From assembly GCF_002915175.1 (NCBI RefSeq), contig NZ_NXEJ01000008.1, positions 283,096 through 347,095 of the forward strand: 64,000 bases of DNA, given 5' to 3'. The DNA is from Agrobacterium rosae (GTDB taxonomy: Bacteria > Pseudomonadota > Alphaproteobacteria > Rhizobiales > Rhizobiaceae). Under the pieces are notes generated by a model, which ran no database searches, was not told where the DNA came from, and was given only the letters and a program-made list of their open reading frames with translations. The position numbers and the translations under genes were made by a program. Below, piece by piece: positions 26,753-35,174 of the stretch (the first letter of the stretch is position 1; the number at the start of each line of letters is the position of its first letter).

Positions 26753-28765
26753 ATGTATACGGACAGGATTTCTGACATGATCGCCCACTTCATCGGGCTT
26801 TTCGAAACCGAAGTCGATGAAGCGCGAATGAGAACCCATTATGCTGGAGGCCAAGGTCTTCAAGACGATAGGGCACTGCCGCCGCATGACGACGTGCAGA
26901 ACGCTGACCAGACTTACGACGTACCGCTGCAGGACTATGACCCCGGCGTTAAATACCGTGCCGGTCACTATGAGTTCAGCGCAACACGCACGCACCATGC
27001 CTTGTCGTTCGACGACGCCATCCGTAAGCATTCGCACCATGCGTCTTATGATTTTGCTGGCTCGCATTTCAGAATGCCCGGCGAGATCGACGCCTATCAG
27101 GAACAGCCAAAACTCGTTCTCTATACCGGCCCCGGCTCCGTCATTGCGCATGTGTCACAGCTGACCTTGCTGCAGGATGACGACTATCTCAACATGACTG
27201 ATGGTCCCAATGTTGCGCGTGACACGACCTATGTCACCGAGCGCACGACCGAATATTACAACGAAGCGGCACGCTTCACCCCGTTCGACAGCTATCACCG
27301 CACCGACACCTATGATGGATTGCAGTCCATAGCGAAGGATCTGCACGACTACATCACGCAGGCCAGAGACAATGATGTTTCGTCTCTCGGGACAGGTGCC
27401 GACCAAGATTTCGTTGTCGCCAGCCATTCGATCACCGGAACCTATGTGAATGGCGTCGCGGCAACCGCATTGCCAGATGTCGATGATTTCATGCCGGATC
27501 GCGGCATTGCCAAACCGCCGACGGACCGGGAAGAAAGCGATGCGCCGCAGGAAAGTCACACCGGCGCGGGCAACAGTCTGGATGTGGCCGCCGGTGCCAA
27601 TGTGGTCGCTAATATCGTGTCCGTGGTCAATACCGGCGTCGTAGCGCCGGTCATGGCTGTTATGGGCGACTACCACCAGATCGATGCGATCACGCAATCC
27701 TATGTCTACAGCGATCACGACAGTATTGATTCCGCTTTCACCCGCGAAGACCATGCAGGAACCGTCGCCAACAATATCGCTGCGTTCCAGAGAACCGTCT
27801 GGGGCGAAAGCGCCGATGGCGGCCATGCGGAAAGCACACCCGACGCGACGATATTTCCGACCGCCTGGCGGGTCAGCTACATCGAAGGCGACGTGTCCTT
27901 CGTGCACTGGATCGAGCAATATCACTTCGTATCCGACAACGACACGATGACGGTGACGACATCAGGTGCCGATGTGAGCGTGCTGACCGGCGGAAACAGC
28001 GCCGTCAACCTGGCGAATTTCCTCGGCATCGGCATTCAATATGATCTGGTCATCGTTGGCGGCAATGTGCTGGACATGAACATGATCGCCCAGATGGCCG
28101 TTCTCTACGATAACGACAGCGTTCACGCCCTGCCCGGCTCGACATCCGGTGCCACCGTCCAATCCGGCAACAATCTTCTCTGGAACGAAGCGTCGATCCA
28201 CAATGTCGGTGCCAATGATCGGTTCGCGTCTATGCCCGACTATATGGTCGAGGCCGCCAAGGCGATCAACGAGCGCGATCCGCACATGCCGGAGGGGCTC
28301 TCGACGGACCCGAATTTCGCAGGCTATGCCGGTCTCAACGTCCTCTACATCACCGGCAATCTCTACGACGTCACCTACGTCAAGCAGGTCAGCGTTCTGG
28401 GGGATTCGGACGACGTGACACAAGCGGCCTCGAAGGTGCTTGCCAACAACGAGAACGCCACTGTTCACATCGATACCGGCAGCAACGCCGTCGTCAACAT
28501 TGCCCAGATCACCGATTACGACAGTTTTGGTGGCTCTACCTATGTCGGCGGTCATCTCTATTCGGATGCCGTGCTGATCCAGGGCGGACTGATCGAGCAC
28601 GACGCAACGCAGCCGCATCAGGCGGCTTTGGCCAACGAGGTCATTGCCTTTCTTCATGACGACAATCCAGCCGACGACCACATCGACGCGGTCTTCAACT
28701 CCGGGCACGACCTGTCGTGGTCGCAGGCCCATCCCGTCGATGTCATGCAAACGGCCGTCGCATAG
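26753..28765 (+). CDS. Large repeat-containing protein, probable type I secretion substrate or surface protein
   Basis: The 670-residue product has no signal peptide or membrane segment and is acidic and cysteine-free. A short motif of the form D-x-x-hydrophobic-x-Q-x-x-x-hydrophobic-x-D-x-D recurs about six times, near residues 129-146, 307-325, 380-398, 440-456, 539-554 and 603-618, for example DMNMIAQMAVLYDNDSV. A second motif, G-x-N-x-x-x-N, recurs near 281, 413, 471 and 577 (GGNSAVNL, GSNAVVNI). The alternation suggests a stacked beta structure. The type I secretion ATPase and membrane fusion genes follow, so secretion is inferred. Homologues, if any, are likely labelled as unknown or secretion-associated proteins. 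Confidence 0.65.
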   Translation: MYTDRISDMIAHFIGLFETEVDEARMRTHYAGGQGLQDDRALPPHDDVQNADQTYDVPLQDYDPGVKYRAGHYEFSATRTHHALSFDDAIRKHSHHASYDFAGSHFRMPGEIDAYQEQPKLVLYTGPGSVIAHVSQLTLLQDDDYLNMTDGPNVARDTTYVTERTTEYYNEAARFTPFDSYHRTDTYDGLQSIAKDLHDYITQARDNDVSSLGTGADQDFVVASHSITGTYVNGVAATALPDVDDFMPDRGIAKPPTDREESDAPQESHTGAGNSLDVAAGANVVANIVSVVNTGVVAPVMAVMGDYHQIDAITQSYVYSDHDSIDSAFTREDHAGTVANNIAAFQRTVWGESADGGHAESTPDATIFPTAWRVSYIEGDVSFVHWIEQYHFVSDNDTMTVTTSGADVSVLTGGNSAVNLANFLGIGIQYDLVIVGGNVLDMNMIAQMAVLYDNDSVHALPGSTSGATVQSGNNLLWNEASIHNVGANDRFASMPDYMVEAAKAINERDPHMPEGLSTDPNFAGYAGLNVLYITGNLYDVTYVKQVSVLGDSDDVTQAASKVLANNENATVHIDTGSNAVVNIAQITDYDSFGGSTYVGGHLYSDAVLIQGGLIEHDATQPHQAALANEVIAFLHDDNPADDHIDAVFNSGHDLSWSQAHPVDVMQTAVA

Positions 28766-28789
28766 CAGGCTTTTCAGGGGAACGTGGAA

Positions 28790-30964
28790 ATGGATCACAT
28801 TTCGAGAAACAAGATCGAGCAGGGGCGCATTCTCGGCCTTAATGAAAAGACGGATGGCGAGGCCGATGGCAATCTGACCGAGGCCTGCATCACGGCGATA
28901 AATGACGCGGTCGACAATCTGCGTCAGCTTTCGTCGGCAGCGGTCAAAGCGGAGATTGCGCCGGAGCCGGTAAGGACCGCCACGCCGGTCATAGAAGCAA
29001 GGGTAACACCCGACCCTGAAACCCCGTCGGTGAACCCCGCATCGCGCGACGCACCGACAGAAAAGCCAGATCTCAAAACCGGCCCGGACCTGCCTTTCAT
29101 CAAGACCATAGACAACAATGATGGCCCTATCCGTGAAAACGAACGCCGTCCCACCACGGGCGGTGGCGGCAATGGCAAGGAGCCGGACCTCAAAGGTGGC
29201 GGCGGCGGTGGTGGCGGAGGAAACGAGCACGGTTTTCACAAGCGCAGCGAGCCGGTCAACTTTGCCGCAAGTCTTGCAAAGGGCATCGCAGCCGTTCGCC
29301 GCAACATGGTGATCGTGATGCTGTTTACCGTCGCGATCAACGTCCTGCTGCTGGCCATTCCGCTTTACCTGTTCCAGATTTCCGACCGTGTTCTAACCAG
29401 CCGCTCCATGGATACGCTGGTCATGTTGACGATCGCAGTGATCGGCGCGGTTCTGTTGCAGGCCTTCATGGATGCGATCCGACGCTTCATTCTGATGCGC
29501 ACCGCAGTCGAACTGGAAGTTCAGCTTGGAGCACCGATCCTCAGCGCCGCAGCCCGCGCATCTTTGCACGGTAGTGGCAAAGATTATCAAATATTACAGG
29601 ACCTTCAGCAGCTTCGTTCTTTCCTGACATCCGGCACGCTGATTGCGTTTCTCGACGCGCCGCTGATGCCGCTATTCGTGCTGGTGGTTTACCTCGTCCA
29701 CCCGCATCTGGGCATCATCATCATGGCGTGTTGCGCCGTGCTGTTCGTTATCGCCTGGCTGAACCAGAAGTTCACGGCGAAGCAGTTTTCCGAAGCCAAC
29801 GGCTTTCACAGCCGTGCAAACTTCCACCTCGATTCCATGTCGCGCAATTCGCAGATCATCAATGCCTTGGCGATGATACCGGAGGCGGTGAAAATGTGGG
29901 GCCGCGAAACAGCGGGTTCGCTCAAATCCCACGTCGCAGCGCAGGATCGCAACATCATGTTCTCAGGCGTATCAAAGGCCTGCCGCATGATTACCCAGAT
30001 TGCTCTTCTCGGCTGGGGCGCGCATCTGTCGCTTTCCGGCGAGTTGACTGGCGGCATGGTGATCGCGGCATCCATCGTTTCGGGTCGCGCGCTTGCCCCA
30101 ATCGAAGGCGCAATCGAGGGATGGCATCAGTTCAACAAATCGGCCTCGTCCTATGGTCGCATCAAACAGCTTCTTCTCAGCTCTCCACTCAATTTTCCGC
30201 GCCTGCGACTGCCAAACCCGGAAGGAAGGTTGGATGTGGAGCGCATTCTGTTCGTTCCCCCACCGCAGAAAAAAGTGATCCTGAACGGCATTTCCTTCTC
30301 TCTGAAAAAGGGAGAGTCGCTGGCGATCATCGGCAATTCCGGTTCGGGTAAAACCACGCTCGGCAAGATGCTGGTCGGCTCCATCCTGCCCACATCAGGC
30401 AATGTGCGTCTCGATCTGATGGATCTGCGCAACTGGGATCAGCGCCAGTTCGGTGAGAGCATCGGTTATCTGCCGCAGGATGTGCAGCTTTTCCCTGGCA
30501 CCATCAAGGCCAATATCTGCCGTATGCGCGACGACGTGGAAGACCGGCAGATTTATGAGGCCGCCGTTCTTGCCGATGTGCATGAACTGATCGCAGGCTT
30601 TCCGCAAGGCTATGAAACAGTCGTTGCTGCCGATGGCGCACCGCTTTCGGGCGGCCAAAAGCAGCGTATCGCGCTTGCTCGCGCCTTCTTCGGTGATCCG
30701 AAATTCGTGGTGCTGGACGAGCCGAACTCCAACCTCGACACGCAGGGTGAGCAGGCGTTGGCGAAAGCGCTACTGCACGCCAAGACGCAAGGCATCACCA
30801 CAGTCACCATTACCCAGCGACCTGCTTTGCTGCAATGCGTGGATAAGATCATGATTTTGAAGGACGGATCGGTCGCGATGTTCGGAGAGCGGATCGAGGT
30901 GCTCAAGGCGCTATCCGGCAACAGGGGCTCGCAATCCGGTCAATCTCCGCAGATAGAGGGTTAA
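28790..30964 (+). CDS. Type I secretion ABC transporter (PrtD/HlyB class) with an N-terminal Pro/Gly-rich extension
   Basis: The 724-residue inner-membrane exporter ATPase has a transmembrane domain in residues about 165-440 and an ATPase domain after about 480. Walker A is GNSGSGKTT (near 514), the signature LSGGQKQRIALARAF (near 619) and Walker B VVLDEPNSNLD. The N-terminal ~150 residues are unusual: disordered, rich in Pro, Thr and Asp, and ending in long glycine tracts at about residues 123-145. PrtD-type exporters normally begin close to the first membrane segment. ATG 28790 is taken because AGGGG lies 9 bases upstream; a GTG two codons earlier is too close. The fusion-protein gene follows after 4 bases. 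Confidence 0.9.
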   Translation: MDHISRNKIEQGRILGLNEKTDGEADGNLTEACITAINDAVDNLRQLSSAAVKAEIAPEPVRTATPVIEARVTPDPETPSVNPASRDAPTEKPDLKTGPDLPFIKTIDNNDGPIRENERRPTTGGGGNGKEPDLKGGGGGGGGGNEHGFHKRSEPVNFAASLAKGIAAVRRNMVIVMLFTVAINVLLLAIPLYLFQISDRVLTSRSMDTLVMLTIAVIGAVLLQAFMDAIRRFILMRTAVELEVQLGAPILSAAARASLHGSGKDYQILQDLQQLRSFLTSGTLIAFLDAPLMPLFVLVVYLVHPHLGIIIMACCAVLFVIAWLNQKFTAKQFSEANGFHSRANFHLDSMSRNSQIINALAMIPEAVKMWGRETAGSLKSHVAAQDRNIMFSGVSKACRMITQIALLGWGAHLSLSGELTGGMVIAASIVSGRALAPIEGAIEGWHQFNKSASSYGRIKQLLLSSPLNFPRLRLPNPEGRLDVERILFVPPPQKKVILNGISFSLKKGESLAIIGNSGSGKTTLGKMLVGSILPTSGNVRLDLMDLRNWDQRQFGESIGYLPQDVQLFPGTIKANICRMRDDVEDRQIYEAAVLADVHELIAGFPQGYETVVAADGAPLSGGQKQRIALARAFFGDPKFVVLDEPNSNLDTQGEQALAKALLHAKTQGITTVTITQRPALLQCVDKIMILKDGSVAMFGERIEVLKALSGNRGSQSGQSPQIEG

Positions 30965-30968
30965 GGCC

Positions 30969-32321
30969 ATGGTTTTCAAAAGAAAACAAAAGCAGGTGGA
31001 GCAAGGTCAGCTCGAATGGTACAGCGAAGTCCCGCGCTCCATCCGCATGTACAGCGTGACAGGTCTTGCCGTTCTGTTCGCCTCGTTCGGTGGTTTCGGT
31101 TACTGGGCAGGCACCGCACCTCTGGCCTCCGCTATCATCGCGCAAGGCAGCTTTGTGGCGACAGGCAACAACAAAATCATCCAGCATCTGGAAGGTGGCA
31201 TCATCAAAGAAATGATGGTGAGCGAAGGTCAGGTGGTGAAAGAGGGTGATGTTCTCGTCGTTCTCGACAAGACGGCCGCACTTTCCAACCAGAAAATGAT
31301 CAACCTGAAACGGCTTCGCCTCGAAACCATCGTTTACCGCCTGCGGGCCGAGGCCCAGGGTGAAAAGACGTTCAAGGTGCCCGACATCGTGATGGCGGAG
31401 GCAAGCGACCCGGATGTGAATGCCATTATCCAGGGCCAGAATGTGGTTTTTCACAGCAAGCAGATCAAGCTGGAAGAGCAGCTCAATCTGGTCGAAAAGA
31501 ACATCCGCTCGCTCGAGTTTCGCTTTATCGGCTACAAGGGACAGAAATCATCCTTTGAACGCCAACAATCATTGCTGGAGCAGGAACGCGATTCCAAAGC
31601 CAAGCTTGCCAAGGACGGCGTGATCCGCAAGACCGATATGCTGGCGCTGGAGCGCGCCATTGCCGATGCGATGGGAGACATTTCCCGTCTGGATGGCGAG
31701 ATGAACCAGAGCGAGGCCGAAATCGCGAAATTCCGTCAGGAAGCTGTGATTGCCGTCAATTCCAACAAGCAAGCCGCACTCGACGCGCTGGAAACAGCCG
31801 AGGCCGATCTCGATGGCGTGCGTCAGCAATTGCGCGAAGCGTCCCAAATTTTAGACCGCACCGTGATCCGCTCTCCCGTCAACGGCACGGTCATTCGCTC
31901 CTACTATCATACGGCAGGCGGCGTCATCACCACCGGCAAGCCGATCATGGAAATCCTGCCAGCCCATGTGCCGCTCATTCTCGAAGCGCAGGTGTTGAGA
32001 ACCTCCATCGACCAACTGCATGAAGGACAGACGGCGGCCATCCGCCTTTCGGCGCTCAACCGACGCACAACGCCGGTGCTGGATGGAAAGGTGTTCTACG
32101 TTTCCGCCGACAGCATCGAGGAAAATGCTGGGATGCAGGTCAAGGACGTCTATATCGTCCGCGTCCAGATTTCGGACGAGGAATTGGCCAAGGTGCATGG
32201 CTTCCATCCGGTGCCCGGCATGCCGGCGGATGTCCTCATCCAGACATCGGAACGGACGTTCTTCGAGTATCTGACAAAGCCGATTGCCGATAGCATGTCG
32301 CGTGCCTTCAAAGAGCGCTGA
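30969..32321 (+). CDS. HlyD-family membrane fusion protein of the type I secretion system
   Basis: The 450-residue periplasmic adaptor has one N-terminal membrane segment (about residues 28-50), a biotinyl-lipoyl-like half (IQHLEGGIIKEMMVSEGQVV near residue 75), a long coiled-coil hairpin (about 100-290), the second lipoyl half (VIRSPVNGTVIR near 300) and a C-terminal beta-barrel. It links the ABC exporter to an outer-membrane TolC-like channel, which is not encoded in this window. It starts 4 bases after the exporter stop and ends the operon. Confidence 0.92.
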   Translation: MVFKRKQKQVEQGQLEWYSEVPRSIRMYSVTGLAVLFASFGGFGYWAGTAPLASAIIAQGSFVATGNNKIIQHLEGGIIKEMMVSEGQVVKEGDVLVVLDKTAALSNQKMINLKRLRLETIVYRLRAEAQGEKTFKVPDIVMAEASDPDVNAIIQGQNVVFHSKQIKLEEQLNLVEKNIRSLEFRFIGYKGQKSSFERQQSLLEQERDSKAKLAKDGVIRKTDMLALERAIADAMGDISRLDGEMNQSEAEIAKFRQEAVIAVNSNKQAALDALETAEADLDGVRQQLREASQILDRTVIRSPVNGTVIRSYYHTAGGVITTGKPIMEILPAHVPLILEAQVLRTSIDQLHEGQTAAIRLSALNRRTTPVLDGKVFYVSADSIEENAGMQVKDVYIVRVQISDEELAKVHGFHPVPGMPADVLIQTSERTFFEYLTKPIADSMSRAFKER

Positions 32322-32351
32322 GGCCAAAGCCAGCCTTCTTCCTCCCGAGAC

Positions 32352-32387
32352 ATCGGCCCGGAAATCCTTATCGATTTCCGGGCCGAT
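32352..32387 (+). terminator. Terminator-like hairpin after the type I secretion operon
   Basis: A perfect 15-bp stem is formed by 32352-32366 (ATCGGCCCGGAAATC) and 32373-32387 around a 6-nt loop. The T run is weak, so termination may be inefficient or Rho-assisted. Confidence 0.7.
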
Positions 32388-32426
32388 ACTGTATGATTAC
32401 CTCATGCTTTGGGCCGGAGGGTTGAA

Positions 32427-32918
32427 ATGGCAGCCATGTCTGACGTCTTGTTGCTGGTCGGCCGTCTCAACTATGTCTGGACCAATACCGAAAGCCTGTT
32501 GATCTATATCATCGCCCATCTTCTCAAGGTCGAGAAGGAGGCGGCGATCGTCGTGTTTCTGACGCTGAATACGACACGCGCGCGCATGGATCTCGTCGAG
32601 CGTCTGGCAAAGCTTCGTTCCACGTCCGTGGCCGATAGAAAAGCGGTTCTGGGCGCAATGGCGCGTCTGAAAAAGGAATCGAAGACGCGTAACAAATATA
32701 ATCACTGCATCTACGCCTTCGATGAGAACGGTGACATTTCCAGTACGCAGTTGATGCGGCTTGTGGAGGATGACAAGCGGGTGCGTTACGGCAAGGTGGA
32801 GCCTGTGGACGCCGCCGAAATCAAACTGCTGGAACGGTCGATTGCAGAGATTACCGATATCAGCAAGGATATGTGGGTCTTCATTAAGAACAGCAAATAC
32901 GTCTCTGGCGATCTATAG
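32427..32918 (+). CDS. Conserved-looking hypothetical protein, all-helical
   Basis: The 163-residue product begins MAAMSDVLLLVGRLNYVW and is mostly helix, with conserved-looking patches WTNTESLLIYIIAHLL, LNTTRARMDLVERLAKLR and KTRNKYNHCIY. It has no signal peptide; the first helix is amphipathic rather than membrane-spanning. I do not recognise the family. GGAGGG lies 6 bases before the ATG at 32427. Its last six bases overlap the 3' end of alkB, which comes from the other strand. Confidence 0.65.
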   Translation: MAAMSDVLLLVGRLNYVWTNTESLLIYIIAHLLKVEKEAAIVVFLTLNTTRARMDLVERLAKLRSTSVADRKAVLGAMARLKKESKTRNKYNHCIYAFDENGDISSTQLMRLVEDDKRVRYGKVEPVDAAEIKLLERSIAEITDISKDMWVFIKNSKYVSGDL

Positions 32919-33560
32919 CGACGCGTGTCTGAATGTCAGATTGAACCGCGCGCGCCCGGCCGCATCATGTGCTCCCTCCTTCAAGGGCATGATGCCGTGA
33001 AAGAACAGGCGGGACGGACCGCCCCAAACGACGACGTCGCCGTGGCTGAGCGGATATTTGCGCACGGGATCGCCACGATTGATACCGCCGAACTGGAAGG
33101 TCGCAGGCAGGCCAAGTGAAACAGATACGATAGGATTGGTGAAATCCTTCTCATCCTTATCCTGATGCAGCGACATTTTCGCGCCGGGCTCATAACGATT
33201 GATCAGGCAGGCATTCGGCACAAAGTCAGGATATCCCGCTTGCTTGGCGGCATTGACAGCAAGAGACATGAAACTCTCCGGCATGGCTGGCCAGGGCTGA
33301 CCGCTTTCGGGATCTGTCTTCTGATAACGATAGCCCTTACGATCCGTCACCCAGCCGAAGGGGCCGCAATTCGTCATGGCCACGGACATGGAAAATCCAC
33401 CGGGCGTGACCATGTGCCGGAACGGTGCGACCGTGGAGACACCTTCTATCTGCGATAACAGATCATGGGCATTTTCCAGCGCATAACGACGCAGCAACCA
33501 TGCACCATCCGCCATTTTTTCGTTTGCGCTATCGAGCCCGGAGAACAGATCAACCATCAT
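32913..33560 (-). CDS. alkB: AlkB-type oxidative DNA demethylase
   Basis: The 215-residue Fe(II)/2-oxoglutarate dioxygenase removes methyl groups from 1-methyladenine and 3-methylcytosine in DNA. Iron ligands are His132 and Asp134 (SLHQDKDE) and His188 (LFFHGI); the 2-oxoglutarate arginine lies in RARFNLTFR near residues 204-211. Spacing is almost the same as in E. coli AlkB. Its start overlaps the stop of the upstream gene by 4 bases (ATGA), so the two are co-translated. Confidence 0.95.
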   Translation of the reverse strand: MMVDLFSGLDSANEKMADGAWLLRRYALENAHDLLSQIEGVSTVAPFRHMVTPGGFSMSVAMTNCGPFGWVTDRKGYRYQKTDPESGQPWPAMPESFMSLAVNAAKQAGYPDFVPNACLINRYEPGAKMSLHQDKDEKDFTNPIVSVSLGLPATFQFGGINRGDPVRKYPLSHGDVVVWGGPSRLFFHGIMPLKEGAHDAAGRARFNLTFRHASL

Positions 33561-34195
33561 GCCAAAGCGCTCCCGGCCGTGGCAGTAACTGAGGGGTGGA
33601 GCAAGGGAAGATACCCCGCCTTCAGAGCACGCAGCGTTGAGGGTGGTGTCAACAAACCATCCACGAAAGGCAAGGTTTCGGGTGGCTCGTAGCCATCAGC
33701 GCTCCACCGATAGGGCTTACCCTTCTTGATAAGATAGGCTTTGCCATCAGCAGCGATCATTGCGCCGTCAGGCAATTCCTCCAAGGTCAAGAGCAACATG
33801 TTCAGACGCTTGCGGCGCGACTGAAGCCTCTCCTTGTGCAGGATGATATCGATATCTCCGGCAGTGGGCACAGATGTCCCGTTGCCCTTGGCCCACGCTG
33901 CCCGGAATTTGTCCGCATCCTGCCTGCGGCACTGAAAGCAGGGGCGGTGGCCAGCGGCCAGAGCCGTTGCCTCATCGAAAAAGAAAAGCTCGGTCCAGCT
34001 TCGTGTCGCCATGACATCCCGGCGTGCATTCTTGTAGTCGCAACTGCACACGAGCCAAGCCTTCGACGTCCAGCGCTTTGTCGTCAGCGTCTTCGTTTCG
34101 GGATCATGCAGAATACCGCGATTGCCGGTGAAGAGACCGCGCATAGGCAGGTCAACGATATCGCCAAACGGATCGACGCGATTCTGTAGCGGCAT
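33557..34195 (-). CDS. Ada-like zinc-site protein coupled to alkB
   Basis: The 212-residue protein is not one I can name outright. Residues about 43-95 resemble the zinc-binding N-terminal domain of Ada: a Cys pair at 50 and 52 (VCSCDYKNARR), then TALAAGHRPCFQC with Cys86 and Cys89. Ada itself has Cys38, Cys42, Cys69, Cys72 and the segment EALAAGFRPCKRC. The rest (a basic helix, then a small beta-rich part with AMIAADGKAYLIKKGKPYRW) is unlike Ada's methyltransferase half. The ATG at 34195 has AGGGAG upstream; the frame extends further but without likeness. The 4-base overlap with alkB supports a role in alkylation damage, as inference. Confidence 0.65.
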   Translation of the reverse strand: MPLQNRVDPFGDIVDLPMRGLFTGNRGILHDPETKTLTTKRWTSKAWLVCSCDYKNARRDVMATRSWTELFFFDEATALAAGHRPCFQCRRQDADKFRAAWAKGNGTSVPTAGDIDIILHKERLQSRRKRLNMLLLTLEELPDGAMIAADGKAYLIKKGKPYRWSADGYEPPETLPFVDGLLTPPSTLRALKAGYLPLLHPSVTATAGSALA

Positions 34196-34368
34196 ACTCT
34201 TCTCCCTGACGACAATGAGCAGTTCGCTCAAATCACATGCAAAAAGAGACCATTTTAGGGAGCTGCGGTGCCGCGATTTCGTTGTAAATGCGGCGTTAAG
34301 CACAATGGTCCATATCTTGTGAGAGATTTCGTGGCCCTGCCGTCACCGCTTGAGAAGGTTCGCCCCTA

Positions 34369-35103
34369 ATGCCCGCTCCCGAGATGCGCCGGAAGTTGTT
34401 TTCCCATGAGAGACCAGACGTTATTTACGCCATCGGCGATGTCCACGGCTGTTTCGACCTGTTGCAGGCATTGCAGCAAAAAATCCTGAACGATGCGGCT
34501 CAGCACCATGGCTCGAAATGGATCGTGATGCTGGGTGACTATGTCGATCGCGGGCCGAAATCCTCCTATGTCATCCATGAGTTGATGCAGCCGATGTCCG
34601 GCGACATCGAACGTTTTTGCCTTGCCGGAAACCACGAAGCGACGATGCTGGATTTTCTGGAGGATCCGCGTAAGGACCATCTCTGGCTGGAATTCGGAGG
34701 GCTGGAAACGCTCAAGTCTTACGGGATCGGCGAGATATCGCAGGACAAGAAACACCTGAAGGCGCAGCTTAAAGAACACATTCCGCAAAACCATATCGAC
34801 TTCATGGCATCGCTGCCATCGCTGCTGGCGGTTCCTGGCCTTTGTTTCGTGCATGCGGGCGTGGTGAACGGTGTACCGCTGCAACGGCAGGACGACAAGC
34901 ATCTGCTGTGGATACGACCCAAGGAGCAAACGGTGCCGGGCGCGGACAATCTGTTCATGACCGTGCATGGTCATACGCCGGTGCGTAGCGTTTCGCTGTC
35001 CGATAACCGGCTGAATGTGGACACCGGAGCGTTTATGACGGGGCGACTGTCTGCGGTGAAGATCGTTCGGGATGGCACGGTGACGGTGATGCACGCGGAG
35101 TAG
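34369..35103 (+). CDS. Metallophosphoesterase of the serine/threonine phosphatase (PPP) type
   Basis: The 244-residue cytoplasmic enzyme has the full set of PPP metal-site motifs: YAIGDVHGCFD (GDxHG), VMLGDYVDRGPKS (GDxVDRG) and CLAGNHEATM (GNHE), then FVHAG and VHGHTP. Such bacterial enzymes act as protein phosphatases or dinucleoside tetraphosphatases; the substrate cannot be fixed. No Shine-Dalgarno is obvious before 34369 and a second ATG at 34384 is possible. It is divergent from the Ada-like gene by about 170 bases. Confidence 0.9.
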   Translation: MPAPEMRRKLFSHERPDVIYAIGDVHGCFDLLQALQQKILNDAAQHHGSKWIVMLGDYVDRGPKSSYVIHELMQPMSGDIERFCLAGNHEATMLDFLEDPRKDHLWLEFGGLETLKSYGIGEISQDKKHLKAQLKEHIPQNHIDFMASLPSLLAVPGLCFVHAGVVNGVPLQRQDDKHLLWIRPKEQTVPGADNLFMTVHGHTPVRSVSLSDNRLNVDTGAFMTGRLSAVKIVRDGTVTVMHAE

Positions 35104-35124
35104 AATTACCGAACGGTAGAAACG

Positions 35125-35156
35125 AAAAACACCGGCTGAACCTCAGCCGGTGTTTT
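35125..35156 (+). terminator. Terminator between phosphatase and dehydratase genes
   Basis: CACCGGCTG (35130-35138) pairs with CAGCCGGTG (35144-35152), with A residues before and TTTT after, so it can act in both directions between the two convergent genes. Confidence 0.75.
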
Positions 35157-35174
35157 GCATTTCTCAAGCGACGT

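Noticed and set aside
25615-28765. RTX toxin or bacterial Ig-like adhesin identity for the two cargo proteins
   Set aside because: No GGxGxDxUx nonapeptides and no Ig-like or cadherin-like repeats are visible, despite the type I secretion genes.
33557-34195. Full Ada methyltransferase
   Set aside because: The PCHRV active-site motif and the methyltransferase domain are absent; only the zinc-site-like part can be argued.
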